A DNA stretch of 64,000 nt from NCBI GenBank assembly GCA_965200825.1, contig OZ241385.1, positions 1,612,001 through 1,676,000 of the forward strand, given 5' to 3'. The DNA is from Bin80 sp026709335. GTDB taxonomy: Bacteria; Bacteroidota; Rhodothermia; Rhodothermales; Bin80. The position numbers and the translations under genes were made by a program. This document shows, piece after piece, positions 28,454 through 38,900 of the stretch. The notes under the pieces are model-generated. The model made no database searches. It was given only the letters and a program-made list of their open reading frames with translations, and was not told where the DNA came from. Position 1 is the first letter of the stretch. Each line of letters starts with the position of its first letter.

Positions 28454-29449
28454 ATGGCCAATTTCGACCTTGCTCAGGTTAGCGAACGTATTCGTATTGA
28501 AAGTGCGTTTGTGGATGAATTACGTACCGAAATCGGACGGGTTGTTGTCGGACAATCCTACATGGTTGAGCGCCTCCTGATTGGGCTGCTGGCCTCCGGA
28601 CATGTACTGCTGGAAGGCGTTCCGGGGCTTGCCAAGACACTTACCGTCAGTTCATTGGCACGAGCCATTGGAGGACGCTTTCAACGGATTCAGTTTACAC
28701 CTGACCTTCTTCCCGCCGATCTTTTGGGAACCTTAATCTACAATCAGCAGACGGGCAACTTCTCTATCAAAAAAGGCCCCTTGTTTGCAAATATTGTCTT
28801 GGCCGATGAGGTAAATCGCTCACCAGCAAAAGTACAAAGTGCATTACTGGAAAGCATGCAAGAACGACAGATTACCATTGGTGAAACAACTTTTCCGCTT
28901 GAAGATCCATTTCTGGTACTTGCCACGCAAAATCCGATTGAACAGGAAGGAACCTACCCATTGCCTGAGGCCCAAGTAGATCGCTTTATGCTGAAAATCA
29001 AAGTCGGTTATCCCTCTCACGAGGAAGAGATGGAAATCATGCGTCGTATGGCACGGACAAACCCCGGCACAGAAGTGAGAACTGTAGTTCAACCCGAAAA
29101 AATTCTGTCCGCACGATTAGTGTTGAATGAGTTGTATATGGATGAACGTGTTGAACGTTATATCGTAGATCTGATCATTGCCACACGCGAACCGAAAACT
29201 TTCAAGCTATCCGAACTTGCACCTTTGATTGACTACGGAGCTTCTCCCAGGGCAACAATCAATCTTAACCTTGCAGCACGGGCACACGCGTTCTTGAATC
29301 ATCGCGCATACGTAACACCCGAAGATGTACGTTCTATTGCCATGGATGTACTCCGTCATCGTGTAACTGTTACCTATGAAGCAGAAGCAGAAGAAATGGA
29401 AGCAGAAACAATCGTTCAGAAAATTCTTGACACAATTGAGGTTCCATAG
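28454..29449 (+). CDS. MoxR-family AAA+ ATPase
   Basis: 331 residues. Walker A is GVPGLAKT near 55-62, Walker B IVLADEVNRSPAKVQSALLE near 114-133, followed by the ATQNPIEQEGTYPLPEAQVD block and the sensor-2 region ASPRATINL. MoxR ATPases act as chaperones that insert cofactors or mature proteins, usually with DUF58 and VWA-domain partners encoded next door. Here no such partner follows within the window, so the copy is an orphan or its partners are elsewhere. The 171 bases after it hold no gene. Confidence 0.95.
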   Translation: MANFDLAQVSERIRIESAFVDELRTEIGRVVVGQSYMVERLLIGLLASGHVLLEGVPGLAKTLTVSSLARAIGGRFQRIQFTPDLLPADLLGTLIYNQQTGNFSIKKGPLFANIVLADEVNRSPAKVQSALLESMQERQITIGETTFPLEDPFLVLATQNPIEQEGTYPLPEAQVDRFMLKIKVGYPSHEEEMEIMRRMARTNPGTEVRTVVQPEKILSARLVLNELYMDERVERYIVDLIIATREPKTFKLSELAPLIDYGASPRATINLNLAARAHAFLNHRAYVTPEDVRSIAMDVLRHRVTVTYEAEAEEMEAETIVQKILDTIEVP

Positions 29450-29650
29450 ATGACGTTCTACCGGTTCAGTTTCCGTACCGTGGCTGCAACACATAACTCT
29501 AGTTTACACTATGGTACTGATTCACCTTATTCACTTCTACAATCTGTGGATAAACTGTTGATACATTGATTTTTTGATTATTATTTTGTATATTTCGCGC
29601 GGCCCGGGGCTTTTTGAGCATTGAAGAGTTTCCGGGAAAATGACAATCAA

Positions 29651-30619
29651 ATGATTTTTAGGAGATACGAAGTTGATCCCGTCACACTTGAGACGGTAGT
29701 TGTGCCGCTGGGCTTTTTTCGCCCCACGCTTATGTTTGTGGGGCTCGTTGGGCTCATCATTGCCGGCTGGTTATTGATTGATGCTTTTTCAACTTCTCCC
29801 CAAGAGAGGACTCTGATTTCAGAAAACCTGGCTTTGCAGGAGGAACTCTCTGACTCCCACAATCGTGTCACTAATTTGGTAGAACAGCTGGAAGACCTCA
29901 CTGAAACAGATCGTGAGTTGTATCGCGTGATTCTACAGGCCGACACCATTCCAGATGACATCTGGCAGATGGGGGTTGGCGGCACGGACCCTTACAGTCG
30001 ATTTGATGGATTCAGCATATCTACAGCTCAGCTACTTCGTGATCATGCTGAACTCATAGATGAGCTCGAACGGAAGATTGCCTTACAAAATATCAGCTAT
30101 GATAACCTGCGGCGCCTAGGCTATAAAATGCAGAAAAAACTAGAGCAGCTTCCTACTATTCAACCCGCCCAAGGTCGCCTATCTTCTACCTTTGGTATCC
30201 GACTTCATCCTATACTGAACTACCGCCGGATGCACGCAGGGGTGGATATTTCCATCCCCAATAATTCTCCAATTTATGCTACCGGAGGCGGGATCGTTGA
30301 ACTCGTCAGTTCAAATGCAGGATATGGCAAATATATCATCATTGATCACCCTGATGCTGGGTATAAAACACTCTATGGCCACTTAAATGCTCCACTGCCA
30401 CACATTAAAGAGGGCGTCAAAGTTGTCCGCGGAGAACAAATTGCTCTCAGTGGAAATACAGGGTTGAGCGTTGCGCCTCATGTACACTACGAAGTACGCG
30501 ATCAGAATAATCACGCACTAAATCCTATCTCTTTTTTCGAACCCGGCATGACAATACAGGAATATCAACTACTTCTGAATCAAGCCAAGAGATATCGCAC
30601 TCTTCCATCGCTTGACTGA
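29651..30619 (+). CDS. M23-family (LytM) peptidoglycan endopeptidase, membrane-anchored
   Basis: 322 residues from the ATG at 29651; an upstream in-frame TTG is less likely. One membrane segment (about 20-41) is followed by a coiled-coil stretch (about 48-90) and a C-terminal LytM domain. Zinc ligands are visible: HPILNYRRMHAGVDI (H and D near 186-198) and HVHYEVRD near 277. YGHL is also present. Membrane-anchored M23 enzymes of this type cut peptide cross-links during growth or division, or act as amidase activators; the intact HxxxD and HxH suggest a working enzyme. Confidence 0.93.
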   Translation: MIFRRYEVDPVTLETVVVPLGFFRPTLMFVGLVGLIIAGWLLIDAFSTSPQERTLISENLALQEELSDSHNRVTNLVEQLEDLTETDRELYRVILQADTIPDDIWQMGVGGTDPYSRFDGFSISTAQLLRDHAELIDELERKIALQNISYDNLRRLGYKMQKKLEQLPTIQPAQGRLSSTFGIRLHPILNYRRMHAGVDISIPNNSPIYATGGGIVELVSSNAGYGKYIIIDHPDAGYKTLYGHLNAPLPHIKEGVKVVRGEQIALSGNTGLSVAPHVHYEVRDQNNHALNPISFFEPGMTIQEYQLLLNQAKRYRTLPSLD

Positions 30620-30702
30620 ATCACTGTACACTTGGAATGTTTTCATTTTTGTTGTATCATATCCCAATATTCACATAATTATCAGCGCACGAAATTTTCC
30701 TC

Positions 30703-30924
30703 ATGGGATACTGGACACTAGAACTGGCCTCTTATCTTGAAGATGCTCCTTGGCCAGCTACGCAGGAAGAATTGATTGATTATGCCGAACGTACGGGAGC
30801 TCCGTTTGAGGTAATTGAAAACTTACGTGAGTTAGAGGACGAAGGGGAACCCTACGAAAGCATGGATGAAGTTTGGCCTGATTACCCCACAGCAGACGAC
30901 GATTTCTACTTCGAGGAGGAGTAG
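30703..30924 (+). CDS. DUF2795-domain small protein
   Basis: 73 acidic residues: WTLELASYLEDAPWPATQEE at the start and ESMDEVWPDYPTADDDFYFE at the end. The pattern matches DUF2795 proteins that are widespread in Bacteroidota and have no known function. The net charge is strongly negative. The BamA/TamA-like frame opens 59 bases before this gene's stop, so the two are probably co-translated. Confidence 0.85.
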   Translation: MGYWTLELASYLEDAPWPATQEELIDYAERTGAPFEVIENLRELEDEGEPYESMDEVWPDYPTADDDFYFEEE

Positions 30925-33325
30925 AAGGAGGTCAGCTTTATGCCTGTTAGTTCTGACCGGATTATTCCTGCCTCTAACAGCCTTTCCTCAATCTGAAGTT
31001 GACCCGCCTCATATTGCTGGTGTGCGGTTCGTGGGAACTTTTGACTTCCCCGATGAAGTCCTACAGAATCAGATTCACACTACTCCAAATCGCCGATTTT
31101 TAGGCTTTCGTGGTTGGCATTGGTGGCTATGGCTCTATCAGGTTGGTGAATCCGGCAGATTAGGTTCGCGCCTAAGTCGAGGGCTAATGACTTTGGGGGA
31201 GCCCCCATCCCTCTTGGATGAAACTGCACTGAATGCAGATCTGGATCAACTTCGTATTTTCTTTGAACGAGAAGGTTATTTTCAGTCAGAGATTGAATAT
31301 CGGGTAAGAATCAATAAACAACACGCATTCGTCACCTTTGACATCCTTCAGGGGCCTGCCACAGTCGTCAGCCATGTATCATACACGGGGCTGGATAGTC
31401 TGGATACTCCACAGCTGGAAAACCTGGTTCAGGCATCACTTTTTCCCCCACTGGTTGACCAATCTCTTCTAGATTACAAGCCAATCCCGCAACGGTTCAG
31501 AGAAGGAATGCTGATTGAGGAGCGTCGCAGACTGTTAGCACTCTTGCAGAATATGGGCTATGCCTCTGTGACGCGTGATTCAATCAGAGCGATTGTTACT
31601 CCAATTGCCGCAGATTCATTTGCCGTGGAATTACGCATTCACCCAGGCAAGCGCTTCAGATATGGCTCCGTTTTATTTGAGGTGAAAGGCCCTGAACGTT
31701 CTGTTCCAATCCGAGAAGACACACTCTATACGGAGGGAAGTACGCCTCCGTATATAACAGCCAAAATTGAGGGAGACCAGCGGATCGGTACATCTCTGTT
31801 GAGAAAAGCGCTGATTCTGCGCCCGGGACAATGGTATAACCGGTCGGAAATTCAGGCAACGAAACGGCGCTTGGAAGCTTCTGGAGTCTTCTCGTTCACC
31901 GATATTGTTTCGCTGGATCCGATCAATCAATCACTCCCCCATCGGATCACCGTTCGAACCCGACCCCGCCATCAGTTTCTATTTTCCACTTTTATCCGTC
32001 AAATCAATGGTGCCATCGAGGACATCGGAGATGAGCTTGGAGGCGGTCTTGGACTGACCTATAAAAATGCAAATATGTTCGGCAATGGTGAGGTCCTCAG
32101 CCTCAATGCAACCGGCTCTGCCACAGCAGATATCGGAACCTCCTTCTTTTCCTCCACTTTGGCAGAATTTTCAGCTTCCGTCAGCTTACCATATTCTACT
32201 TTTCCATTTCATAGATTGAATTCATCCCCAAATTTTCTCCAGACCAGAACTCGTTTCACGTTCAGTTTCCTTACTGCTCGCCGCCAGGATCTGAACTTGA
32301 TTATCCGAGGGCGGGCAGCAGCAAGAATTCGATTTGAACTGCAACATACTCCGACAATCACATCTCTCATTGATTTGATGGATCTCAGCCTGAGTCAACC
32401 TGATACGTTAAGAGGCTTTGAAGCCAGATTCCTGAGTCGTGTATTGGGCGATGGAACTTCACAAGTGATTGACCCCGTTCAGCGTGCACAAATTTTGGAG
32501 GATTACACTCAGCCCCAGGTCAATAATGCAATTCGATACACCCTACGTTCAGAACGAGGAAATCCCCTCCGAAAAGACGAAGGGTACAGTCATGAGGTGA
32601 GTCTTGAATTCGGCGGGACCCTCCCTTATCTCCTAGATTTATATGTATTTACCCCAGGAACGCAAGAGCAGAGCCTTAATCTTTTTTCGTTTACCGGGAG
32701 TAAATCTAGAGCAAATTACAGACAATATATCCGATTCGCAAGTAGTTTCCGCCAATACTTCCGTTTGAGTAACCGAACTATACTGGCCACCAAATTCATT
32801 GGCGGATGGGTTCACCCCATCGGAAAAGCCAACGTTGCTCCTTTCACTCATCGCTTCTACAGCGGTGGGGCTTCAAGTGTCCGAGGGTGGGCCCTTCGAC
32901 AATTGGGCCCTGGTGCAGCGAGTTTTCGACAACTGACTACAAATCAGCGAGAAACGAACCTCTTCGGAGGTGACATTAAGCTGGAAGCCAGTGTGGAGCT
33001 ACGTCAGACTGTGATTCAGGGACGCTTGGGGGCCGACTGGATCCTCGCTACCTTTACAGATGCGGGGAATGTCTGGTTCGGCCCCAGAAACCCCGGATTT
33101 ACGCCCACGAACCCGGGGCAACCAACTGGGCGTTTTGTCATCGAAAACCTGTTCAGGGAATCGGGTGTCGGCTGGGGAATGGGTATTAGAGCCTCTTGGG
33201 CCTATCTGGTTGCTCGAATGGACCTGGCCGTCCGAATCTATGATCCTGCCGATCCTGAAACAGGATTTTTCCCCACGGGCCTGCGTGAATGGGTCGGATA
33301 TTTTCGACTAGGACATGCCTTCTGA
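30866..33325 (+). CDS. BamA/TamA-family outer-membrane protein with POTRA domains
   Basis: 819 residues. POTRA-like repeats occupy about 45-390 (GVRFVGTFDFPDEVLQNQI; VSYTGLDSLDTPQLENLVQA), and a 16-strand-type barrel fills the rest. The RGW motif of the barrel is at about 672 (SSVRGWALRQLGPG). BamA inserts outer-membrane proteins; TamA-like members help related tasks. The start is odd: the only standard in-frame start is inside the DUF2795 gene, giving a 40-residue Arg-rich leader (RRSRRRSALCLLVLTGLFL). A strong AGGAGG at 30926 serves a different frame. Overlaps rlmD by 11 bases at its end. Confidence 0.9.
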   Translation: MKFGLITPQQTTISTSRRSRRRSALCLLVLTGLFLPLTAFPQSEVDPPHIAGVRFVGTFDFPDEVLQNQIHTTPNRRFLGFRGWHWWLWLYQVGESGRLGSRLSRGLMTLGEPPSLLDETALNADLDQLRIFFEREGYFQSEIEYRVRINKQHAFVTFDILQGPATVVSHVSYTGLDSLDTPQLENLVQASLFPPLVDQSLLDYKPIPQRFREGMLIEERRRLLALLQNMGYASVTRDSIRAIVTPIAADSFAVELRIHPGKRFRYGSVLFEVKGPERSVPIREDTLYTEGSTPPYITAKIEGDQRIGTSLLRKALILRPGQWYNRSEIQATKRRLEASGVFSFTDIVSLDPINQSLPHRITVRTRPRHQFLFSTFIRQINGAIEDIGDELGGGLGLTYKNANMFGNGEVLSLNATGSATADIGTSFFSSTLAEFSASVSLPYSTFPFHRLNSSPNFLQTRTRFTFSFLTARRQDLNLIIRGRAAARIRFELQHTPTITSLIDLMDLSLSQPDTLRGFEARFLSRVLGDGTSQVIDPVQRAQILEDYTQPQVNNAIRYTLRSERGNPLRKDEGYSHEVSLEFGGTLPYLLDLYVFTPGTQEQSLNLFSFTGSKSRANYRQYIRFASSFRQYFRLSNRTILATKFIGGWVHPIGKANVAPFTHRFYSGGASSVRGWALRQLGPGAASFRQLTTNQRETNLFGGDIKLEASVELRQTVIQGRLGADWILATFTDAGNVWFGPRNPGFTPTNPGQPTGRFVIENLFRESGVGWGMGIRASWAYLVARMDLAVRIYDPADPETGFFPTGLREWVGYFRLGHAF
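30926..30996 (+). promoter_or_regulatory. Strong Shine-Dalgarno with an 18-codon off-frame ORF
   Basis: AGGAGG (30926-30931) lies eight bases before an ATG (30940) that opens an 18-codon frame ending TGA at 30994. This frame is not the BamA/TamA frame, which has no ATG/GTG/TTG here. The small ORF could be a leader peptide, or a base may be missing that would join this start to the large gene. Confidence 0.45.
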
Positions 33326-34769
33326 TTTATCATCTACAGAAGCGAGCGCTTCACCTCTGCTTCGCCGTGGAGATACACTTGAACTGGTGACAGAAAAAGT
33401 TGCTGATCGAGGTAAATGCATTGCCTACTATGATGGTCAGGTAATTTTTGTGCCCCAAACTCTGGCACACGAGCACGTACGTGTCAAAATTCGAAAACGA
33501 CGTAAGAAGTTCGCTGAAGCACAACTTCTAGATGTGTTGACTCCCTCGCCAAACCGGGTGAAGCCACAGTGTCAATACTTTGGAAGTTGCGGAGGATGTA
33601 GTTTACAGCATGTCGACTATAGACAGCAACTTGAAGATAAACATCAACTAATCCGAGAAACAATGGAACGCCAGGCTGGGTTTCCCGGCTTGGAAATTCG
33701 AACGCCTATCAAAGCAGACGCAACATATGCTTATCGGAACAAGATGGAGTTTTCATTTTCTTCGCACCGATGGCTCTCATGGGAAGAAATTGCATCCAAT
33801 CAAACATTCGATACATCTTTTGCACTTGGCCTGCACCCCCCGAATCTATTTGCCAAAATTCTTGATATTCACCAATGCCATCTTCAGGGAGATCGTAGCA
33901 ATGCCGTGGTCAATGGAATTCGAGACCTTGCAATAAATCTGAACTGGCCCTCTTGGAACTGGCGCAACAAAGAAGGCTTTCTGCGACACCTAGTGATACG
34001 CCAGTCCGCATACATGCCCGATTTTATGGTGAATTTGGTGACCTCCGAATATGATGCAAAGCGTATGCTCCGGCTTGCAATGTATTTGAAAACATCTCAC
34101 CCCCACGTTACTACATTGATCAATACTATTAATTCTACACCAGCTCAGACAGCTTTTGGGGAGCAAGCTGAAACAATCTATGGCCCCGGAACCCTGAGGG
34201 ATCGGATTGGAGAAATTACATTTGAAATTGCTCCTGGTGCATTCTTCCAAACCAACACTCTCCAAGCAGAAAAACTGGTTCAAGTAGTACAAGATTTGGC
34301 CAAAGTTTCTACCAAAGATCATGTATATGATTTGTACTGTGGAACGGGAACCATGGCTCTCTCGCTTGCCAAAGATGCCAAACATGTCACTGGCATAGAA
34401 CTGATTAAGGATGCCATCGTGAATGCAAAAAACAACGCAAGCCTGAATGGAATCAACAATTGCAGTTTTATCAGCGGGGACATGCTGAAGCTCTTGAAAC
34501 CCGACTTTATCCTCAAACATGGAAGCCCTGACATCATCATACTTGATCCACCCCGTGCCGGTATGCACCCTAAGGTTGCAGCACAAATCTCTGAGTTAAA
34601 CGTTCGCAGAATCGTGTATGTTAGCTGCAATGTACAATCTCAGGTCCGGGATCTGTCCATTCTTTCAAAATCATATAAAGCAGTTGTTGCGCAACCTGTG
34701 GATCTGTTTCCTCACACTCATCATATTGAAAATGTCGTACTCCTTGAAAAGAGAAATGGCGATGGGTAA
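33315..34769 (+). CDS. rlmD: 23S rRNA (uracil-1939-C5)-methyltransferase RlmD-type, TrmA family
   Basis: 484 residues. N-terminal TRAM domain, then the 4Fe-4S cluster cysteines CQYFGSCGGCSLQH near 86-95 with the fourth Cys near 191. The Rossmann SAM site is VYDLYCGTGTMALSLAK near 337-353. The catalytic region has DPPRAGMHPKV and the nucleophile in YVSCNVQS (Cys near 437), with the closing DLFPHTHHIENV. It methylates a uracil in 23S rRNA; whether the site is U1939 or U747 is not certain from sequence. It overlaps the BamA gene at its start and the epimerase gene at its end. Confidence 0.92.
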   Translation: MPSDLSSTEASASPLLRRGDTLELVTEKVADRGKCIAYYDGQVIFVPQTLAHEHVRVKIRKRRKKFAEAQLLDVLTPSPNRVKPQCQYFGSCGGCSLQHVDYRQQLEDKHQLIRETMERQAGFPGLEIRTPIKADATYAYRNKMEFSFSSHRWLSWEEIASNQTFDTSFALGLHPPNLFAKILDIHQCHLQGDRSNAVVNGIRDLAINLNWPSWNWRNKEGFLRHLVIRQSAYMPDFMVNLVTSEYDAKRMLRLAMYLKTSHPHVTTLINTINSTPAQTAFGEQAETIYGPGTLRDRIGEITFEIAPGAFFQTNTLQAEKLVQVVQDLAKVSTKDHVYDLYCGTGTMALSLAKDAKHVTGIELIKDAIVNAKNNASLNGINNCSFISGDMLKLLKPDFILKHGSPDIIILDPPRAGMHPKVAAQISELNVRRIVYVSCNVQSQVRDLSILSKSYKAVVAQPVDLFPHTHHIENVVLLEKRNGDG

Positions 34770-35727
34770 GATAGCATTCGTAACAGGAGGTACAGGCTTT
34801 GTTGGCAGTCATCTGGTAGAAGCACTCTTGCAGCACGGCTATTCGGAAATTCGATGTCTGATCCGTTCGGAACCCAAGTGGCTCTCCAACCTTAACGTAA
34901 GCCATGTGTATGGAACTTTAGATGACCCCGTGGCCCTCAAACGTGCCCTTAAAGGAGTTGAATATATCTACCATCTTGGAGCTCTGACACGAGCCAAGAC
35001 ATGGTCCATGCTATACAACGCGAATGTAGAGGCAACCACGAACCTTATGCGGGCGGCTGCCGATGCGAATGTTTCCAAGATATGTGTAGCCAGTAGCCTC
35101 GCCGTTGTGGGAAAATCTAGTGAATTGATAGCAGATGAATCCACTCCTTGTCAGCCTGTCTCCATGTACGGATGGAGTAAACTTGCCATGGAAAACGAAT
35201 TAAATCAAAGTAGCCTGCCAATTATCATCCTGCGGCCTCCCGCTGTATATGGTCCGAGAGATCGAGATCTTCTGACGTTTTTCTCTGCCGTAAATCGGGG
35301 GATTTGTGTCACCCCTCGGAGAGATCATGGACTATCTCTCGTGTATGTCAAAGATTTGGCCCGTGGGATTATCCAGGCTGCAGAGTCTCCACACACAGTA
35401 GGAAAAACCTATTATCTCGGTAACCACAAAGTGATCTCTTGGGGCGCATTAAAACGCGCATCCGAAAATGCATTGAATAAAAAGTCGCGGATGGTTCATG
35501 TGCCTCGCTCTTTGATTTTACCGCTTGGATCTATCAGTGAATTCACAGGAAAGATATCCGGGAATTACCCGCCTCTGAATCGTGAAAAAGCTCGGGAGAT
35601 TCTCCACGCTACCAAACAGTGTTCGTCGAGAAAGGCACAAGAGGAGTTCGGGTATACTTCACATACATCTCTTGAAGAGGGAATTCAAGAGACGATCACT
35701 TGGTATCGGAAACATAGGTGGCTGTAG
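34756..35727 (+). CDS. NAD-dependent epimerase/dehydratase (extended SDR)
   Basis: 323 residues from the ATG at 34756 (a second ATG follows two codons on). The nucleotide-binding motif FVTGGTGFVGSHLVEALL opens the protein; the active-site YGWSK is near 138-142 with the Ser at about 115 (VASSLAVVG). RPPAVYGPRDRDLL is typical of the family. Substrate is unknown: UDP-sugar, dihydroflavonol-like or sterol-type members all look alike at this level. It overlaps the last 14 bases of rlmD, so the three genes from BamA onward appear to be one transcript. Confidence 0.88.
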   Translation: MAMGKIAFVTGGTGFVGSHLVEALLQHGYSEIRCLIRSEPKWLSNLNVSHVYGTLDDPVALKRALKGVEYIYHLGALTRAKTWSMLYNANVEATTNLMRAAADANVSKICVASSLAVVGKSSELIADESTPCQPVSMYGWSKLAMENELNQSSLPIIILRPPAVYGPRDRDLLTFFSAVNRGICVTPRRDHGLSLVYVKDLARGIIQAAESPHTVGKTYYLGNHKVISWGALKRASENALNKKSRMVHVPRSLILPLGSISEFTGKISGNYPPLNREKAREILHATKQCSSRKAQEEFGYTSHTSLEEGIQETITWYRKHRWL

Positions 35728-35965
35728 TTTTTTCTGAATAGATTCCCCTCCAACCGGCATAAGAATACACCACCCATGGATGTACGAAGAGCAATCCACG
35801 AACATCCTGGATTGCAACCCACAGATCAACTCGATGTACACCTGCATTCAACGTTAATTTTGATGGATACATTGGCCGACGAGTTTTATTATTTTGTACT
35901 TTGTACGTTAGAGTTTGCCTGATATAACCTAGGTTCGCATTCTCATGCTTTACAATACTTTCCAC
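35696..35965 (-). CDS. Possible small protein antisense to the epimerase 3' end
   Basis: An 89-codon frame whose composition looks protein-like (YIRQTLTYKVQNNKTRRPM, LTLNAGVHRVDLWV, LLFVHPWVVYSYAGWRG). It overlaps the last 32 bases of the epimerase gene on the other strand and starts only 16 bases from the kgd start. No signal peptide or known motif. The opposite strand also has an open frame here, so it may be a chance frame or the end of a lost gene. Uncertain. Confidence 0.3.
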   Translation of the reverse strand: MESIVKHENANLGYIRQTLTYKVQNNKTRRPMYPSKLTLNAGVHRVDLWVAIQDVRGLLFVHPWVVYSYAGWRGIYSEKTTATYVSDTK

Positions 35966-35981
35966 CTAATCTGAAGAATAC

Positions 35982-38900
35982 GTGAGTTTACTTGGATTCA
36001 ATACCGGATATGTAGAAGAGCTCTACAAGCGCTTTCTAGATGATCCGTCAAGTGTCAGCGAGAGTTGGCAAGACTTTTTCGTTGGTTACGACCCTGGCGA
36101 GACGATTCCACTGCCTGTTGAACCCGAAAAAAAACCTGAAAGGACAGTGGTGATTGAACCTCAGCATCCTTCCGGGAATGGGCTCCCTGTTGATGCTGAT
36201 ATCTCGCTAATTCGTGGACCGAGCGCAGCTATCGTGGATAACATGGAAGCCAGCCTCGCCATTCCCACGGCAACCTCTGTGCGCACCCTGCCTGTAAAAC
36301 TTCTTTCCGAAAATCGAACACTCCTAAATCAATATCAGCGCGGGATTGGTGGGCGCAAAATCTCCTATACACATCTGATTGCATATGCAATTGTAAAGGG
36401 GCTTCAGGCTTTCCCAACCATGTTCAGCACATTTGTCAGAAAGAATGAGAAGCCCCAACATGTTCGTCCATCTCAGGTGAATTTTGGCCTCGCCATTGAT
36501 ATTGAACGTCGTGGAAGACGCTCCTTACTTGTACCGAATATCAAAGGAGCTGACCAAATGAATTTTGTACAATTCCTTAGCACTTATAACGAGATTATCC
36601 GACGTTCCAGAAACAATGAACTCACGGTCGAAGATTTTCATGGCACAAATGCAACCCTGACAAATCCGGGAATGATTGGAACCAGTCTCAGTGTTCCTCG
36701 GCTGATGCCGCATCAGGGAGTAATCATTGGAATTGGCTCAATTGGCTATCCTCCTGAATACCAGTCAATCAGTGCCCCATCTGCCAGTAAAATCGGCTTG
36801 TCTCCGGTCATGACTATTACCAGTACCTACGATCATCGTGTGATACAGGGAGCAGAGAGTGGTGCATTTTTGGCTTACATTGCAAACTTGCTCCAAGGAG
36901 AAAACAACTTTTACACTCATGTTTTTGAGGATCTCAACATCCCCTATCCTCCCTTCGTACTGAGACCTGACTCAACCCCCAGACTTGGGATCTCGCAGGA
37001 AATGGGTGCAGAGATGGATCATGTTGAAAAACAGGCCCAAGTCATGGTTCTCATTCGAGTATTTCGTGTTCTGGGGCACCTACAGGCAGACATCAACCCC
37101 CTTCAAAATAACTGGACTTATCATCCAGAGCTGGATCCAGCCAAGTATGGCCTTACAGTTTGGGATTTGGATCGCGAATTTGTAACTGGTGGGTTGGGCG
37201 GTAAGGATATCCTGCCGCTCAGAGATATCCTCACCATCCTTCGTGAGACCTATACTCGACGCATTGGAGTTTCATATATGCATATTTCGAGCCCTATCGA
37301 AAAGAAGTGGCTCCAGGAGAGAATTGAACCATTGCGTAACTCTGAAGACCTGACCTTGGAAGATCAGCAGAGAATCTTGCTCAAGCTCAACAAAGCAGAA
37401 GCATTTGAACGCTTCCTTCACACCCGATTCATTGGGCATAAGCGCTTTTCACTTGAGGGAGGGGAAAGCGTGGTACCCATGCTGGATGTGATTGTAGGTG
37501 ACGCTGCCGAACAGGGCGTTCATGAGGTTGTGATTGGGATGGCCCATCGTGGGCGACTCAATATTTTGGCAAATATTATTGGAAAGTCATATGAATCAAT
37601 CTTCTCGGAGTTTGAGGGCAATATCAACCCCGACACGATTTATGGATCCGGAGACGTAAAATATCATCTTGGCAGTAAAGGAATATACGAAACACCAAGT
37701 GGGGCGAAAGTTAAGTTGACTCTGGCTTCCAACCCCAGCCACCTTGAATCTGTCAGCCCAATCGTCGAAGGAATGGTACGGGCTAAACAGGATCTGCTAC
37801 GGGATACCGCTGATACCGATCTTCCCGGTGGCCAGGCAGTTGATGCTGTGATCCCTGTTTTGATTCATGGAGACGCGGCATTTGCAGGCCAGGGAGTGGT
37901 TGCCGAAACACTAAACTGTAGCCAGCTCCGAGGTTATCATACCGGAGGTACTATTCACTTGGTGATCAATAACCAGATCGGCTTTACTACAGGACCGAGT
38001 GAGGCACGCAGCTCTATTTATGCAACTGATGTGGCCAGATTGATTGAAGCACCCATTTTTCATGTCAATGGAGATGACCCGGAGGCCTGCGTACGAGTAG
38101 CTCGCCTCGCCCTGGACTATAGACAGGTGTTCAACAAGGATGTTGTGGTTGACATGCTTTGTTATCGTCAGCACGGGCATAACGAGGGAGATGAGCCAAC
38201 GTACACGAACCCTGTTTTATACAAGAAAATTGCGAAAAAACGCTCTCCCCGGAAACTGTACACTGAGTCACTTCTGAACCGGGGAGCAATGTCACCTGAT
38301 GAAGCGGAAAAAATGCTGGATGATTTTCGGGGACTCTTACAGGAAGCGTTTGAGCGAACTTCCAATCTCAAGGAAAAAGATGCCGCAGCCATTCTTGAAC
38401 GCTTCCATAATCACATCTATGAGGCTCCACCTCCAGCAGATACACGTGTTTCTCAGGAACAACTTGAAGCTGTGCTTCACGCTCTGATACTAACTCCTGA
38501 TGAATTCAATGCACATCCGAAACTCATTCGACAGCTTCAACGACGAGACGATAAACTGCGCAAATCAGGGCATATAGATTGGGCATTTGCCGAGACATTG
38601 GCATTTGGTACTCTCCTCCAAGAGGGAACCACAATTCGTTTGAGTGGGCAGGACTCCAGACGTGCGACGTTCTCACAGCGTCATGCCGTGATCTATGACC
38701 AAATCACGAATGAAGAATATATTCCTCTGAATAACGTCAGTGAAACCCAAGCCAAACTGCACATCTACGACAGTTTACTCTCCGAATTTGCAGTCGCTGC
38801 GTTTGAATATGGCTACTCGGTTCAAAATCAGAATGCACTGGTAATCTGGGAAGCACAGTTTGGAGATTTTGCGAATGGCGCACAAATCGTCTTTGACCAA

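Noticed and set aside
28454..29449. MoxR as part of a ternary defence or RavA-ViaA system
   Set aside because: No VWA or DUF58 partner gene is adjacent.
35758..35922. Plus-strand 48-codon frame between epimerase and kgd as a gene
   Set aside because: No ribosome-binding site, no known motif, and the opposite strand is equally open.
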